Of a stretch of DNA of 64,000 nucleotides, positions 1 to 8,433 are shown piece after piece. This stretch comes from Hyphomicrobiales bacterium. Its GTDB lineage: Bacteria > Pseudomonadota > Alphaproteobacteria > Rhizobiales > Beijerinckiaceae. Position numbers and translations under genes: made by a program. Each line of letters opens with the position of its first letter. The first letter of the stretch is position 1. The notes below the pieces were generated by a model. It was not told the DNA's origin, searched no databases, and saw only the letters and a list, made by a program, of their open reading frames with translations. The stretch covers positions 53,790 through 117,789 of the forward strand of contig CANGPL010000002.1 in NCBI GenBank assembly GCA_947455725.1, in the 5' to 3' direction.

Positions 1-2
1 AA

Positions 3-917
3 CCAAGCGTCAGCTATGGCGAGCCTTTGGATGGCACGGCGCGCGCTGCGGCGTTTATCCCCTATACCGAACATGTGAGCGTGCTCTTTGCGATTGAGAG
101 CATGCGTAACGCGGTTGAATGGCTAGATGCGTGTTTTGGGTTTCACCGGTTACAACCCATTGCGCTTGATGCGCGCGGCCCTTGGATTGCGCTTTTGATT
201 GCAGGTGCTGTGTTGCTAGCGTGGCAAGCCTCTCACTCTCTTCCGAAGGTCGCCCTTGAGCCGATCGGTGCCGGATTGAAATGGCAGCGTCTTTGGTTGC
301 CAATATTGTTGCCCGCGCTGATAACGCCCATTCTCTTGCGCTTTTTGCCGACTCATTTTTTGCCAGTATTGGTTGCCGATTATCTTGCCGTACATTTTGC
401 TTGTTATGGCTTCATCACATTCACCATGCTGGCTATCACGAAAGGTGCCGGAGATATTTTTACTCTTCGGGCTCGTTCGATGAGTGGGTTGCTAACAGCC
501 GTGTGTCTTGTTGTAGCCTATGAGGCCATCGCCCTGTTTTGGCCGCTCGATCATTATTTTACAAATTTCATACCGGCCTTTAACCGTATTCCGATTATAC
601 TCGCGATGGTGATCGGCACGCTATGCTATTTCGTGAGCGATGAATGGCTGACACGCGGGAAAGAGACGGCGCGCGCGGGTTATGCGGCGAGCAAAGTTAC
701 TTTTCTCGTCTCGCTTGGTCTTGCGACTGCGTTTGATTTTGAACGATTGTTTTTTCTCATCATCATCATACCCGTGATCTTACTCTTTTTCTTGATCTTC
801 GGGCTATTCAGTTCGTGGATTTATCGACGAACGGGCGATCCATTGATTGCCGGATTAGCAAACGCTTTTGCCTTCGCGTGGGCGATCGGTGTCACGTTCC
901 CGATATTAGCCGGGTAA
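3..917 (+). CDS. Alpha/beta hydrolase with C-terminal membrane domain (3' part)
   Basis: The reading frame is open to the left edge, so the gene starts outside the window; a TTG at 27 is internal. The first ~45 residues (…GTARAAAFIPYTEHVSVLF) resemble the end of an alpha/beta hydrolase domain, carrying a candidate catalytic-His region (YTEH) before a short final helix. About 240 residues of strongly hydrophobic sequence follow, with roughly seven predicted membrane segments. This suggests a membrane-anchored hydrolase with a multi-span tail. The nucleophile Ser and catalytic acid lie outside the window, so activity cannot be judged and the family call rests on the short visible end. Confidence 0.55.
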   Translation, partial: PSVSYGEPLDGTARAAAFIPYTEHVSVLFAIESMRNAVEWLDACFGFHRLQPIALDARGPWIALLIAGAVLLAWQASHSLPKVALEPIGAGLKWQRLWLPILLPALITPILLRFLPTHFLPVLVADYLAVHFACYGFITFTMLAITKGAGDIFTLRARSMSGLLTAVCLVVAYEAIALFWPLDHYFTNFIPAFNRIPIILAMVIGTLCYFVSDEWLTRGKETARAGYAASKVTFLVSLGLATAFDFERLFFLIIIIPVILLFFLIFGLFSSWIYRRTGDPLIAGLANAFAFAWAIGVTFPILAG

Positions 918-1221
918 GCGACACCGATGCGATGTCGATTCAATGCCTAGCGTTACAATGCGGTCTGTCATTGTTTCGAGATCGGTATCACGTATTTCTT
1001 TTACGAAATGGAGCGCCATAAGTATTAAATTTCCTTCGCGAGCAAGAAAGACGCGCGGAAAGGCCGAAACCGCCGCCGTGGCGATAATGAATGGGTCTTA
1101 GCGTATTGGCGTAAAGCCAGTACCTTTGGAAAAATCCAAAATTCATCATGGACCGTACTGATGCTATGAGTTTTGTTTGTTAGACGATTCTCCAAAGTCT
1201 TATTGAAGGTTCGAGGTATCC
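918..1221 (+). other. Intergenic region upstream of the BLUF gene
   Basis: This 304-base gap holds no convincing gene; the short frames in it overlap the end of the preceding gene or lack a ribosome site. The only visible structure is a small hairpin, TTTGGA/TCCAAA with an AAAA loop (1125-1140), about 80 bases before the BLUF start. It could be a regulator site or a leader hairpin. Confidence 0.4.
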
Positions 1222-1644
1222 GTGTTGCAGCTCATCTATACAAGTCGGGAATTCCGCCCTTTAAGCGATGCGGACCTAAAGCGTTTGGTCGCACATAGCC
1301 GCGCGCGAAATGCGAAGGAGCATGTGACCGGATTTTTATATTATTCGAACGGCACGTTCTTGCAGCTGTTAGAGGGGGATGACGCAACCGTTGAAGCGAC
1401 GTTTGCGCGCATCCAAGACGATTTTCGCCATGTTGATCCGAAGATTATTTACAAGGACAACACGGCAACCGAACGGATGTTTGAGGATTGGAGCATGGAG
1501 ATTGCCGATCCAAAATCGACATCAACGATCATGCGTGGCTTTTTTCAAACCGATAAAGATCTTGATCTGACAAAGCTTGATGCTGAAAAGGCCTTGCTGT
1601 TGCTCGAAGCATTCCGCGGGATTCATACCTCACGCTTGCTTTGA
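1222..1644 (+). CDS. BLUF-domain blue-light sensor protein
   Basis: This 140-residue protein is almost entirely a BLUF (blue light using FAD) domain. The N-terminus (LQLIYTSREF) holds the flavin-contacting Tyr. It is followed by the ARNAKEHVTGFLYYSNGTFLQ segment with the conserved Asn and Gln of the photocycle, then an FEDWSME strand with the usual Trp. No effector domain is attached, so it would act through a partner, as short BLUF proteins do. The start is GTG, preceded by a modest GAGG. Its stop is two bases from the stop of the converging uxuB gene. No partner gene is adjacent; the nearest c-di-GMP genes are 47 kb away. Confidence 0.9.
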   Translation: MLQLIYTSREFRPLSDADLKRLVAHSRARNAKEHVTGFLYYSNGTFLQLLEGDDATVEATFARIQDDFRHVDPKIIYKDNTATERMFEDWSMEIADPKSTSTIMRGFFQTDKDLDLTKLDAEKALLLLEAFRGIHTSRLL

Positions 1645-1646
1645 AT

Positions 1647-3101
1647 TTATATCGATAGCCTGCCTTCGGCCAAGGCGCGATATGCTGCGATAATCGGCTC
1701 ACGGAAATGCGAATTTTTCGGCAACTCCCGGCCAAAGATTTTCTCAACGGCGAGGATGGCATCTACTGCTTTTACGGCATCCGCACCCGCTGCATCTAAA
1801 CGTGCCTTTAATTCGGGTGCTAACGGATCTCTCAATTCAAGTGGCGCGCCATGACGATCATAGCCAGATGCAAAATGCATAAAAGCCGCAAGCCCGAATG
1901 CTATGCGCCCTAAAGGCAGGCCTTTATTAAACCGATCGCGTGCGGTGCTTAAAAAACGTTGCGGGATTTTTTGCGAACTGTCGGACGCGATTTGAACAAG
2001 ACGATGCTTGAGCTCGGGATTTCTAAATCGATGAAGCAAGGCCGTTCGATAGGCTGGCACATCGGCGCCATCGGGAACGACCAAGATCGGCGTTACGTCT
2101 TCAACCATGAAGGCTTCGACGAAGGATGCAAGCGCATGATCCGCCATGGCGTCCGCAACCGTTGCATGGCCCGATAAAGAGCCAATGAGCGCCAGCATGG
2201 AATGAGCGCCGTTGAGCAAACGAAGCTTCATCGTTTCAAAGGGTGTCACATCTTTAACCGTTTGCGCGCCCATGCGACCCCAATCGGGGCGGCCTTCGGG
2301 GAAATGATCTTCGATCACCCATTGGGTGAAAGGCTCGGTGACGATAGGCCATGCATCATTGACGCCAAGGGCTTTAGAGACCATGGCACGGTCTTCATCG
2401 ACCGTGTGCGGCACAATGCGATCCACCATTGTGGAGGGAAAGGCGACATGCTCCGCACTATAGGCACCAAGCTGCGGATCGATGCGCGTTGCCAACGCGA
2501 TGATCAAAGCGCGAAGCTTCTCGCCGTTTGAAACAAGATTATCGCATGACATAACGGTGAAGGGTTTTAATCCCCGCTCGCGCCTTTGCTTTAACGCCGC
2601 AACGATAAAGCCCGGCGCTGAGATCGGTTCATTCAAATGCGCGATGTCATGCACAATGTCTGGGTGGGCCATATCAAGTGCGCCCGACGATGGATCAATA
2701 CAATAGCCCTTCTCGGTAACAGTGAGCGAGACGATTTTAACATCCGGGTGGGCCATCGCTTCGACAAGGGCGGCGGGATTTTCAGGGGCAACCATGAGGC
2801 TCACAACCGAGCCGATCACCCGATACTCGGTGCCCTCGCCGCTTCTCGACGCAACGGTATAGAGACCATCTTGAGGCGTTAACGCATCGCGCGTTTGGGG
2901 CGATCTGAGACTCGCACCCAATATGCCCCAGCGAAGGTCGCCTTCATTAAGGCAGGCATCAGTATAGACGGCTTGATGCGCGCGGTGAAAGCCACCAATG
3001 CCTAAATGGACAATGCCGATTTTAACCTGTCCGCGATCATAGGTAGGGCGTTGAATAGAGGCAGGTAAAGCAGCGAGCGCGGAAACAGAAAGCTGCTTCA
3101 C
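1647..3101 (-). CDS. uxuB: Fructuronate reductase / mannitol dehydrogenase family (UxuB)
   Basis: NAD-dependent polyol/uronate oxidoreductase of the long-chain mannitol dehydrogenase family (484 residues, normal length). It would interconvert D-fructuronate and D-mannonate in the cytoplasm. Visible signs are the N-terminal dinucleotide fold with GIGGFHRAH (residues 34-42) and the family's catalytic Lys-Asn-His motif KLRLLNGAH near residue 295. The GTG start overlaps the uxuA stop (GTGA), indicating translational coupling. The uxuA and uxaC context favours fructuronate reductase over mannitol or tagaturonate activity, but sequence alone does not separate these subfamilies. Confidence 0.88.
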   Translation of the reverse strand: MKQLSVSALAALPASIQRPTYDRGQVKIGIVHLGIGGFHRAHQAVYTDACLNEGDLRWGILGASLRSPQTRDALTPQDGLYTVASRSGEGTEYRVIGSVVSLMVAPENPAALVEAMAHPDVKIVSLTVTEKGYCIDPSSGALDMAHPDIVHDIAHLNEPISAPGFIVAALKQRRERGLKPFTVMSCDNLVSNGEKLRALIIALATRIDPQLGAYSAEHVAFPSTMVDRIVPHTVDEDRAMVSKALGVNDAWPIVTEPFTQWVIEDHFPEGRPDWGRMGAQTVKDVTPFETMKLRLLNGAHSMLALIGSLSGHATVADAMADHALASFVEAFMVEDVTPILVVPDGADVPAYRTALLHRFRNPELKHRLVQIASDSSQKIPQRFLSTARDRFNKGLPLGRIAFGLAAFMHFASGYDRHGAPLELRDPLAPELKARLDAAGADAVKAVDAILAVEKIFGRELPKNSHFREPIIAAYRALAEGRLSI

Positions 3102-4285
3102 GTTAGCCGCTCCACTGCCCGCATGACGCCGCGCAACTCGCCTAAGCCTTTCAAGCGGCCAATGGCGGTGTAGCCGGGTGTCGTTTTCTTTTTAAGATCG
3201 TCGAGCATACGATGGCCATGATCCGGACGGAAGGGGATTTTACCCTTCGCGTCGCGTTTACGATCCTCTTGGATGAGCGCGCTGATCACGCCCACCATAT
3301 CGACATCGCCATCGAGGTGATCGGCTTCGATGAAGGAAAGCGGATTATCAAGATCACGCTTTGTCGCGCGAAGATGCACGAAATGGATGCGGGATGCGAA
3401 ATGTTGTGCAATAGCGACCAAATCATTATCGGGCCGCACCCCTAAGGAACCGGTGCAGAAGCAAATGCCGTTTGAAGCACTCGGCACCGCATCAAACAGC
3501 GCCTGATAATCCGCAGCGTTGGAGGCAACACGCGGCAAGCCAAACAAAGAGCGCGGCGGATCATCCGGATGCAGCGTGAGTTTAACGCCCAATTTTTCTG
3601 CCGCCGGTGTGACGGCTTCAAGAAATTCAATGAGATGTTGCCGCAAGATTTTTGCATCGATCATGCGGTAAGCGATGAGTTTTTCGCGAAAACCTTCAAT
3701 CGTCAGCGGCTCTGTGGTCGAGCCTGGCAAGGCACTGGCGATGACCATAATGAGATAATCAATGTCTTCTTGTGACATGGCTTCAAAGACCGCGTCGGCG
3801 CGGGCTTTTGTGGCATCATCATAATCCGCTTCTGCACCCGGGCGCTTCAAAATATGGAGCTCGAACGCGGCAAATCGATCTTGATCGAAGCGAAGACAGG
3901 TTGCACCTGTGGGCAATGGGTAATCAAGATCCGTACGCGTCCAATCGACGACGGGCATGAAATTGTAGCAGACGGTTTTAATGTCATTGCGGGCGACGGC
4001 TTCGAGGCTTGCGATCCAGCCTTCAATGGAGGCTTTAGCACCTTTGCCCAAGCGCTTTACATCGTCGGGCACGGGGATGCTCTCAACGATTGACCAGGTA
4101 AGCGGCGTGCGCCCCGCAGGTGTTGTATCGATCAGATTTTTCCGCTCGGCAACGGCTGCCTCTGTCCATACTTCTCCCGGCTTTAACTGGTGGAGTGCGT
4201 TGACGATGTCGGTCGCGCCCGCTTGGCGCACATCATCTAAACTCACCGGATCATGAGGCCCGAACCAACGCCATGCTTGTTTCAT
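3098..4285 (-). CDS. uxuA: Mannonate dehydratase (UxuA)
   Basis: Dehydrates D-mannonate to 2-keto-3-deoxy-D-gluconate, the step after UxuB in the hexuronate route. The 395-residue TIM-barrel protein begins with the typical WRWFGPHDPVSL segment and carries the family's CYNFMPVVDWTRTDL motif and the HPDDPP and CTGSLG motifs that bind the divalent metal and substrate. It starts 12 bases after the upstream permease gene, suggesting the same transcript. The next steps (KDG kinase and KDPG aldolase) are not encoded in this window. Confidence 0.95.
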   Translation of the reverse strand: MKQAWRWFGPHDPVSLDDVRQAGATDIVNALHQLKPGEVWTEAAVAERKNLIDTTPAGRTPLTWSIVESIPVPDDVKRLGKGAKASIEGWIASLEAVARNDIKTVCYNFMPVVDWTRTDLDYPLPTGATCLRFDQDRFAAFELHILKRPGAEADYDDATKARADAVFEAMSQEDIDYLIMVIASALPGSTTEPLTIEGFREKLIAYRMIDAKILRQHLIEFLEAVTPAAEKLGVKLTLHPDDPPRSLFGLPRVASNAADYQALFDAVPSASNGICFCTGSLGVRPDNDLVAIAQHFASRIHFVHLRATKRDLDNPLSFIEADHLDGDVDMVGVISALIQEDRKRDAKGKIPFRPDHGHRMLDDLKKKTTPGYTAIGRLKGLGELRGVMRAVERLT

Positions 4286-4297
4286 CGACGATATCCT

Positions 4298-5161
4298 TTA
4301 AGCGCGGGCCTGCTTGCCGCGCGTTACCATTTGAGTTGGATTAATAAACCGCAAAGCGATAATCAACCAGATGAGTGTAATCGCCATATAAATAACGGCC
4401 ATGGCATCAATCGATTGCACCGCTCGTACCCCTGCGGCAAATACGGAATAATAGAGTGCGACAACGAGCGTTTGGCTTGTGGGACCGGATACCAAGAACG
4501 TCAATTCAAACATAGCAATCGTTCTGACCAGCACCAAAAGAAGCGCGGCTAAGACGCCGGGTAATAGCAAGGGCAATAACACCGTCCAGAAAAGACGAAG
4601 CGTACCGGCGCCGAAAACGCGGGCCGCGGCCTCGATCCGCGGATCGATCTGCTCGATGAACGGGATCATGACTAAAATAACGAATGGCACGGTGGGTACG
4701 AGATTGGCGAGAATAACACCGATTAATGAGCCGCCAAGCCCTGCTTGATAGAGTACCGTCGCTAACGGTATGCCATAGGTGATCGGGGGCACGAGCATGG
4801 GCAAGAGAAAGAGCAGCATCACCGCGCGTTTGCCGATAAAATCACGCCGCGCCATCGCGTAGGCTGCGGGTACGCCTAATAATCCCGATAATAAGACGAC
4901 GGCTCCGACCACTTGGAACGTGGTGAATAAAATATCGCTGAGTTGAAACTCGGACCACGCGGAGACGTACCAATTGGTTGTTAACCCGCTCGGCAACCAA
5001 GAGCGCAACCATCTTGTGGCAAAGGAGCTCATTAAAACAGAGCCGATAATGCCAAAAAGATTCACGATGAAAAAAATCAATAAGGTCCAAATCGAAATAA
5101 TCCAAAGCCGCGAACCGATATCGCGTATATGCCGTGAACCTTGCGATGCCGTATCTGACAT
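4298..5161 (-). CDS. ABC transporter permease, PotC-like
   Basis: Inner-membrane permease of 287 residues with about six membrane helices and the cytoplasmic EAA loop (EAAARVFGAGTLRLFWTVLL) that contacts the ATPase. It resembles the second permease of spermidine/putrescine-type and related importers. It lies in the uronate operon four bases after the other permease gene. From that context the substrate is more likely a hexuronate, aldonate or uronic-acid oligomer than a polyamine; this is inference. Confidence 0.85.
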   Translation of the reverse strand: MSDTASQGSRHIRDIGSRLWIISIWTLLIFFIVNLFGIIGSVLMSSFATRWLRSWLPSGLTTNWYVSAWSEFQLSDILFTTFQVVGAVVLLSGLLGVPAAYAMARRDFIGKRAVMLLFLLPMLVPPITYGIPLATVLYQAGLGGSLIGVILANLVPTVPFVILVMIPFIEQIDPRIEAAARVFGAGTLRLFWTVLLPLLLPGVLAALLLVLVRTIAMFELTFLVSGPTSQTLVVALYYSVFAAGVRAVQSIDAMAVIYMAITLIWLIIALRFINPTQMVTRGKQARA

Positions 5162-5165
5162 AGGA

Positions 5166-6053
5166 TTAACCTTTCGCGCCTGCAGCAGGGCCGCGATAAA
5201 ATAAAGACCGTGACATCAACACAATCACAACAACGATCAGTTGAAATGCTCCCATGATCATCGCAATGGCGGAGGCCAAGGAATAATCATATTGCTCAAA
5301 GGCTGCTTCATAGGCCGCAATGGAAATGACGCGGGTTGGGCCGGCCGGCGCGCCTAACAAGACCGCTGACGGGAAGACCGAATAGGCTTGCACGAAGCTC
5401 AGGCAAAACGTGATCGCCAAGCCCGGTACGAGCAAGGGTAGAAAGATGGTTCTAAAGCGGGCTGCCGCGCGCGCGCCAAGCGTGGCGGCTGCATTTTCTA
5501 GCGCGACATCGATACCGCTGACATAGGATAGCGTGAGAAGAAAGGTGAAGGGGAAACCGGTGATCACCAAGGATAAAAAGACACCCCAATAATTATGGAC
5601 AAGTTTGACGGATGAAGGCGAACCCAAGCCAAAAAGCGAAAGCGTCCGAATGAACCATCCTTGCGGCCCGAAATAATTCAACATGCCTTCCGCGACCAAA
5701 ACCGTTCCGAGGGTAATCGGTAAAACAAGGATGGTGGTGATCAGCCGCTGATGCTGCATCCGACGCACTCGAAAGGCGACGGGGACAGCGGCCAGAAGAT
5801 TAATCGCTGTGACGGGCAAGGCCAAAGCCAAGGTCGTGGCAATGGTTTGATATAAAAAGGGGTCGCTGAAAAAATGAAAATAATTGCCGAGCCATGTGCC
5901 ATCTTTGGGTCTGAGACTCAATACGAGCCCATAGCCAAAGGGGTAAAGAAACAACGCCGCTAACAACAAAAGCGCGGGAATAACGAGCAAGGTTACGCCA
6001 TCAAAGCCATGCGCGGCGGCTCTCGTTCGGAAGGGAATAGGTGCGCTGCTCAT
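5166..6053 (-). CDS. ABC transporter permease, PotB-like
   Basis: Inner-membrane permease of 295 residues, partner of the preceding PotC-like subunit. It shows six or so hydrophobic segments and a degenerate EAA loop (ENAAATLGARAAARFRTIFLP). Its ATG overlaps the ATPase stop codon (ATGA at 6050-6053), which fixes the start and indicates coupled translation. Order in the transporter: binding protein, ATPase, this permease, second permease. Confidence 0.85.
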   Translation of the reverse strand: MSSAPIPFRTRAAAHGFDGVTLLVIPALLLLAALFLYPFGYGLVLSLRPKDGTWLGNYFHFFSDPFLYQTIATTLALALPVTAINLLAAVPVAFRVRRMQHQRLITTILVLPITLGTVLVAEGMLNYFGPQGWFIRTLSLFGLGSPSSVKLVHNYWGVFLSLVITGFPFTFLLTLSYVSGIDVALENAAATLGARAAARFRTIFLPLLVPGLAITFCLSFVQAYSVFPSAVLLGAPAGPTRVISIAAYEAAFEQYDYSLASAIAMIMGAFQLIVVVIVLMSRSLFYRGPAAGAKG

Positions 6054-7132
6054 TCCGCTTGCCCATCATATAAGAGGACCTTGGATGGATCGGCGTGTAA
6101 TCGGATCGATTCGCCAGCGGCGACTGGGCGCTCAGATCGGAAAAATAATTCCATGCCATTTGCTGCGCGCGCCGACCCGAAGAAATCACGCCCGCGATAT
6201 TCAATGGCCTCAATCACCGCTTCGATGCCCTTTTGATGATCTTCAGCGGGAATGAGATCATCCGGGCGGATCATCGCGGTTACATCATGACCGCTCATCG
6301 GTGTCATAGTGACGCCTTCGAACATTGTTCCTGAGACGTCAATCGTGATGGCCTGATGAATCGGAGCATTCGATACACCGGCAATCTTGCCATGAATGCG
6401 ATTTCTAAAACCCATGAATTCGGCGACATCGATCCGAGCAGGTCGGAGATAAAGATCTTCCGGCGTTCCGACCTGACGGATCATGCCATCGCGTAGCACA
6501 ACAATGCGATCGGCCATGGACAGCGCTTCATCTTGGTCATGGGTGACGTAAATTGTAATACCGCCAAGGCCTTTGTGAATGCGACGTATTTCTTGTCGCA
6601 TTTCGAGGCGCAATTTAGCATCGAGATTGGAGAGCGGCTCATCCATCAAAACAAGCGGAGGATCAATCGCAATCGCGCGTGCAATAGCGACCCGCTGTTG
6701 TTGCCCACCCGACAGTTGTCCGGGCAATTTATCGGCTTGGCTTTCTAGTCGTACGGTTTTGATGGCGGCGTCAACCCGACGCTCTAATTCGGCTTTTGTT
6801 ACACCGCGCATTCTAAGACCATAACCAATGTTACCGCGAACCGTCATATGCGGAAACAATGCATAGTTTTGAAACACCATGCCAAAGCCACGATCTTCAA
6901 CGGCTAAGGTATCAATACGAATATCATCCAGCCAGATGGTTCCAGACGTTGTTGTGAGTAAGCCCGCGATGCAATTGAGCGCGGTTGATTTTCCGCAGCC
7001 CGACGGGCCCAAAAGGGCTACAAATTCGCCGCGCTTAATTTCAAGCGTTAAATCGCGTAGCGCATTCATGGCACCAAAGGTTCGGCCCACATGGTCAAGT
7101 CGCAAGGACTGAAAGGAATTGCGAGCGCTCAT
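6050..7132 (-). CDS. ABC transporter ATP-binding protein, PotA/UgpC-like
   Basis: Cytoplasmic ATPase of 360 residues. It shows Walker A GPSGCGKST, the signature LSGGQQQR, Walker B LVLMDEP with the D-loop SNLD, and the H-loop His in YVTHDQDEA. The last ~120 residues form a TOBE-type domain, as in importers of the sugar/polyamine group. The gene is separated from the binding-protein gene by 88 bases holding a strong terminator-like hairpin, so ATPase and permease transcripts are probably less abundant than the binding protein transcript. Confidence 0.92.
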   Translation of the reverse strand: MSARNSFQSLRLDHVGRTFGAMNALRDLTLEIKRGEFVALLGPSGCGKSTALNCIAGLLTTTSGTIWLDDIRIDTLAVEDRGFGMVFQNYALFPHMTVRGNIGYGLRMRGVTKAELERRVDAAIKTVRLESQADKLPGQLSGGQQQRVAIARAIAIDPPLVLMDEPLSNLDAKLRLEMRQEIRRIHKGLGGITIYVTHDQDEALSMADRIVVLRDGMIRQVGTPEDLYLRPARIDVAEFMGFRNRIHGKIAGVSNAPIHQAITIDVSGTMFEGVTMTPMSGHDVTAMIRPDDLIPAEDHQKGIEAVIEAIEYRGRDFFGSARAANGMELFFRSERPVAAGESIRLHADPSKVLLYDGQAE

Positions 7133-7170
7133 GATGACAACCTTTATGGGACTGAGTTTAAGATGTGCCG

Positions 7171-7212
7171 TGAAAAAAGGGCCGCTTCATTCAGGCAAAG
7201 AATGAAGCGGCC
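7171..7212 (-). terminator. Intra-operon stem-loop with T-run after the binding-protein gene
   Basis: A perfect 13-bp stem (GGCCGCTTCATTC at 7180-7192 with its complement at 7200-7212) encloses a 7-base loop. Read on the minus strand the stem runs straight into CCTTTTTTCA, the form of an intrinsic terminator. It sits 9 bases after the binding-protein stop and before the ATPase gene, so it should act as a partial terminator and 3'-end stabiliser that keeps the binding protein in excess. Confidence 0.8.
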
Positions 7213-7220
7213 GTTCTATT

Positions 7221-8408
7221 TTACTTTGTTTTCTTTGCGCCGATCTCTTCGTCCCACCGACGGAAAGCGAGAACCATTTGCGATGGCTCTAGAGGGAGCT
7301 CTAATGGCGCGCTGGCAATCAGCGCTTCGTATTCGGAACGACCAAACTCCTTAATGGCCGCTTGGCTTTCAGCAGGCGCCATATCAAGCGTTACGCCCTT
7401 AACGGCGGGGCCTGGATAGAAATAGCCCTTATCATAGGTGACGGCCTGCTGTGCGGGCTCCAACAAGAAGGACATCAGATCGAGAAGGACCGACAATTTT
7501 TCAGCCGAAAGGCCCTTTGGTACGCACATATAATGCGCATCCGTTACCCAATGGAATCCTTTAAGCGTTGCAATGCTCGCTTCCTTCGGGACAACGCCTA
7601 ACACGCGCGGGTTAATGTCCCATCCGGTTGTCGACACAATCATATCACGTGTGCCTTCGCCAAGCTCTTTCATCGTAGCACCGGTACCCGTCGGATAATA
7701 TTCGATGCCCTCACCCAAAGCCTTTAGATAGGCCCATGTCTTATCCCATCCCTTGATCGGATCCTTCGGATTTGAATCGCCCAGAATATAGGGCAGCCCC
7801 ATCATAAAGGTACGGCCCGGACCTGAATTGGCGGGACGCGCATATAGAAACCGATTTGGATTTTGCTTTGTAAAATCGAGAAGCTCTTCAGCGGTCTTTG
7901 GCGGCGTCTTAACACGATCGGGCATATATTCGAGAAGCGGCCCTGATGGGTAATAGGTGACAACAACGCCCTGCCCTTTTGCCAAGCCCTGCATGGCTGC
8001 TGCGCCGGGAAGATAAATATCATTCAGCTTTGGAAGATTAGCGTCTTGATCAGGAACGAGACTAATCCAAAGCCCTTGATCAAGGCCCGCTGAAAGCGCG
8101 TCCGTGCCCGTTAATACCAAATCAATATCGACTTTACCCGCATCTTGCTGCGCTTTGATTTTACCCGGTAGTTCTGGCGCAGGCGCTTTGGTAAACGTGA
8201 TCTTTGAGACAAAATTCGGCTTTGCTTTTTGATAGGCTTCGATAGCAGGCTGAGTGAGTGCAAGATTGCCTGCAACATCGACGATGTTGAGCGTGACAGG
8301 TGCTACCGGCGGATTAGCTGCAAAAGCGCGTAAGGGCGAAAGCCCAAAAGCCGCCATACCGGCAGCACTGCCCAAAAGCCCACGACGCGTGATGTTAAAA
8401 CTATTCAT
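7221..8408 (-). CDS. Tat-exported extracellular solute-binding protein
   Basis: Periplasmic binding protein of 395 residues for the adjacent ABC importer. The N-terminus has a twin-arginine signal (ITRRGLLGSAAGMAAFG, then AFAA), so it is probably folded before export. The body looks like the type-2 periplasmic-binding fold of the PotD/iron/sugar group. It lies between uxaC (25 bases upstream) and the ATPase, so the ligand is probably a hexuronate or related acid. The Tat signal is direct; the ligand is inferred from the operon. Confidence 0.85.
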   Translation of the reverse strand: MNSFNITRRGLLGSAAGMAAFGLSPLRAFAANPPVAPVTLNIVDVAGNLALTQPAIEAYQKAKPNFVSKITFTKAPAPELPGKIKAQQDAGKVDIDLVLTGTDALSAGLDQGLWISLVPDQDANLPKLNDIYLPGAAAMQGLAKGQGVVVTYYPSGPLLEYMPDRVKTPPKTAEELLDFTKQNPNRFLYARPANSGPGRTFMMGLPYILGDSNPKDPIKGWDKTWAYLKALGEGIEYYPTGTGATMKELGEGTRDMIVSTTGWDINPRVLGVVPKEASIATLKGFHWVTDAHYMCVPKGLSAEKLSVLLDLMSFLLEPAQQAVTYDKGYFYPGPAVKGVTLDMAPAESQAAIKEFGRSEYEALIASAPLELPLEPSQMVLAFRRWDEEIGAKKTK

Positions 8409-8433
8409 GTTTCTCTCCCTGTTTTGTTTTAAA

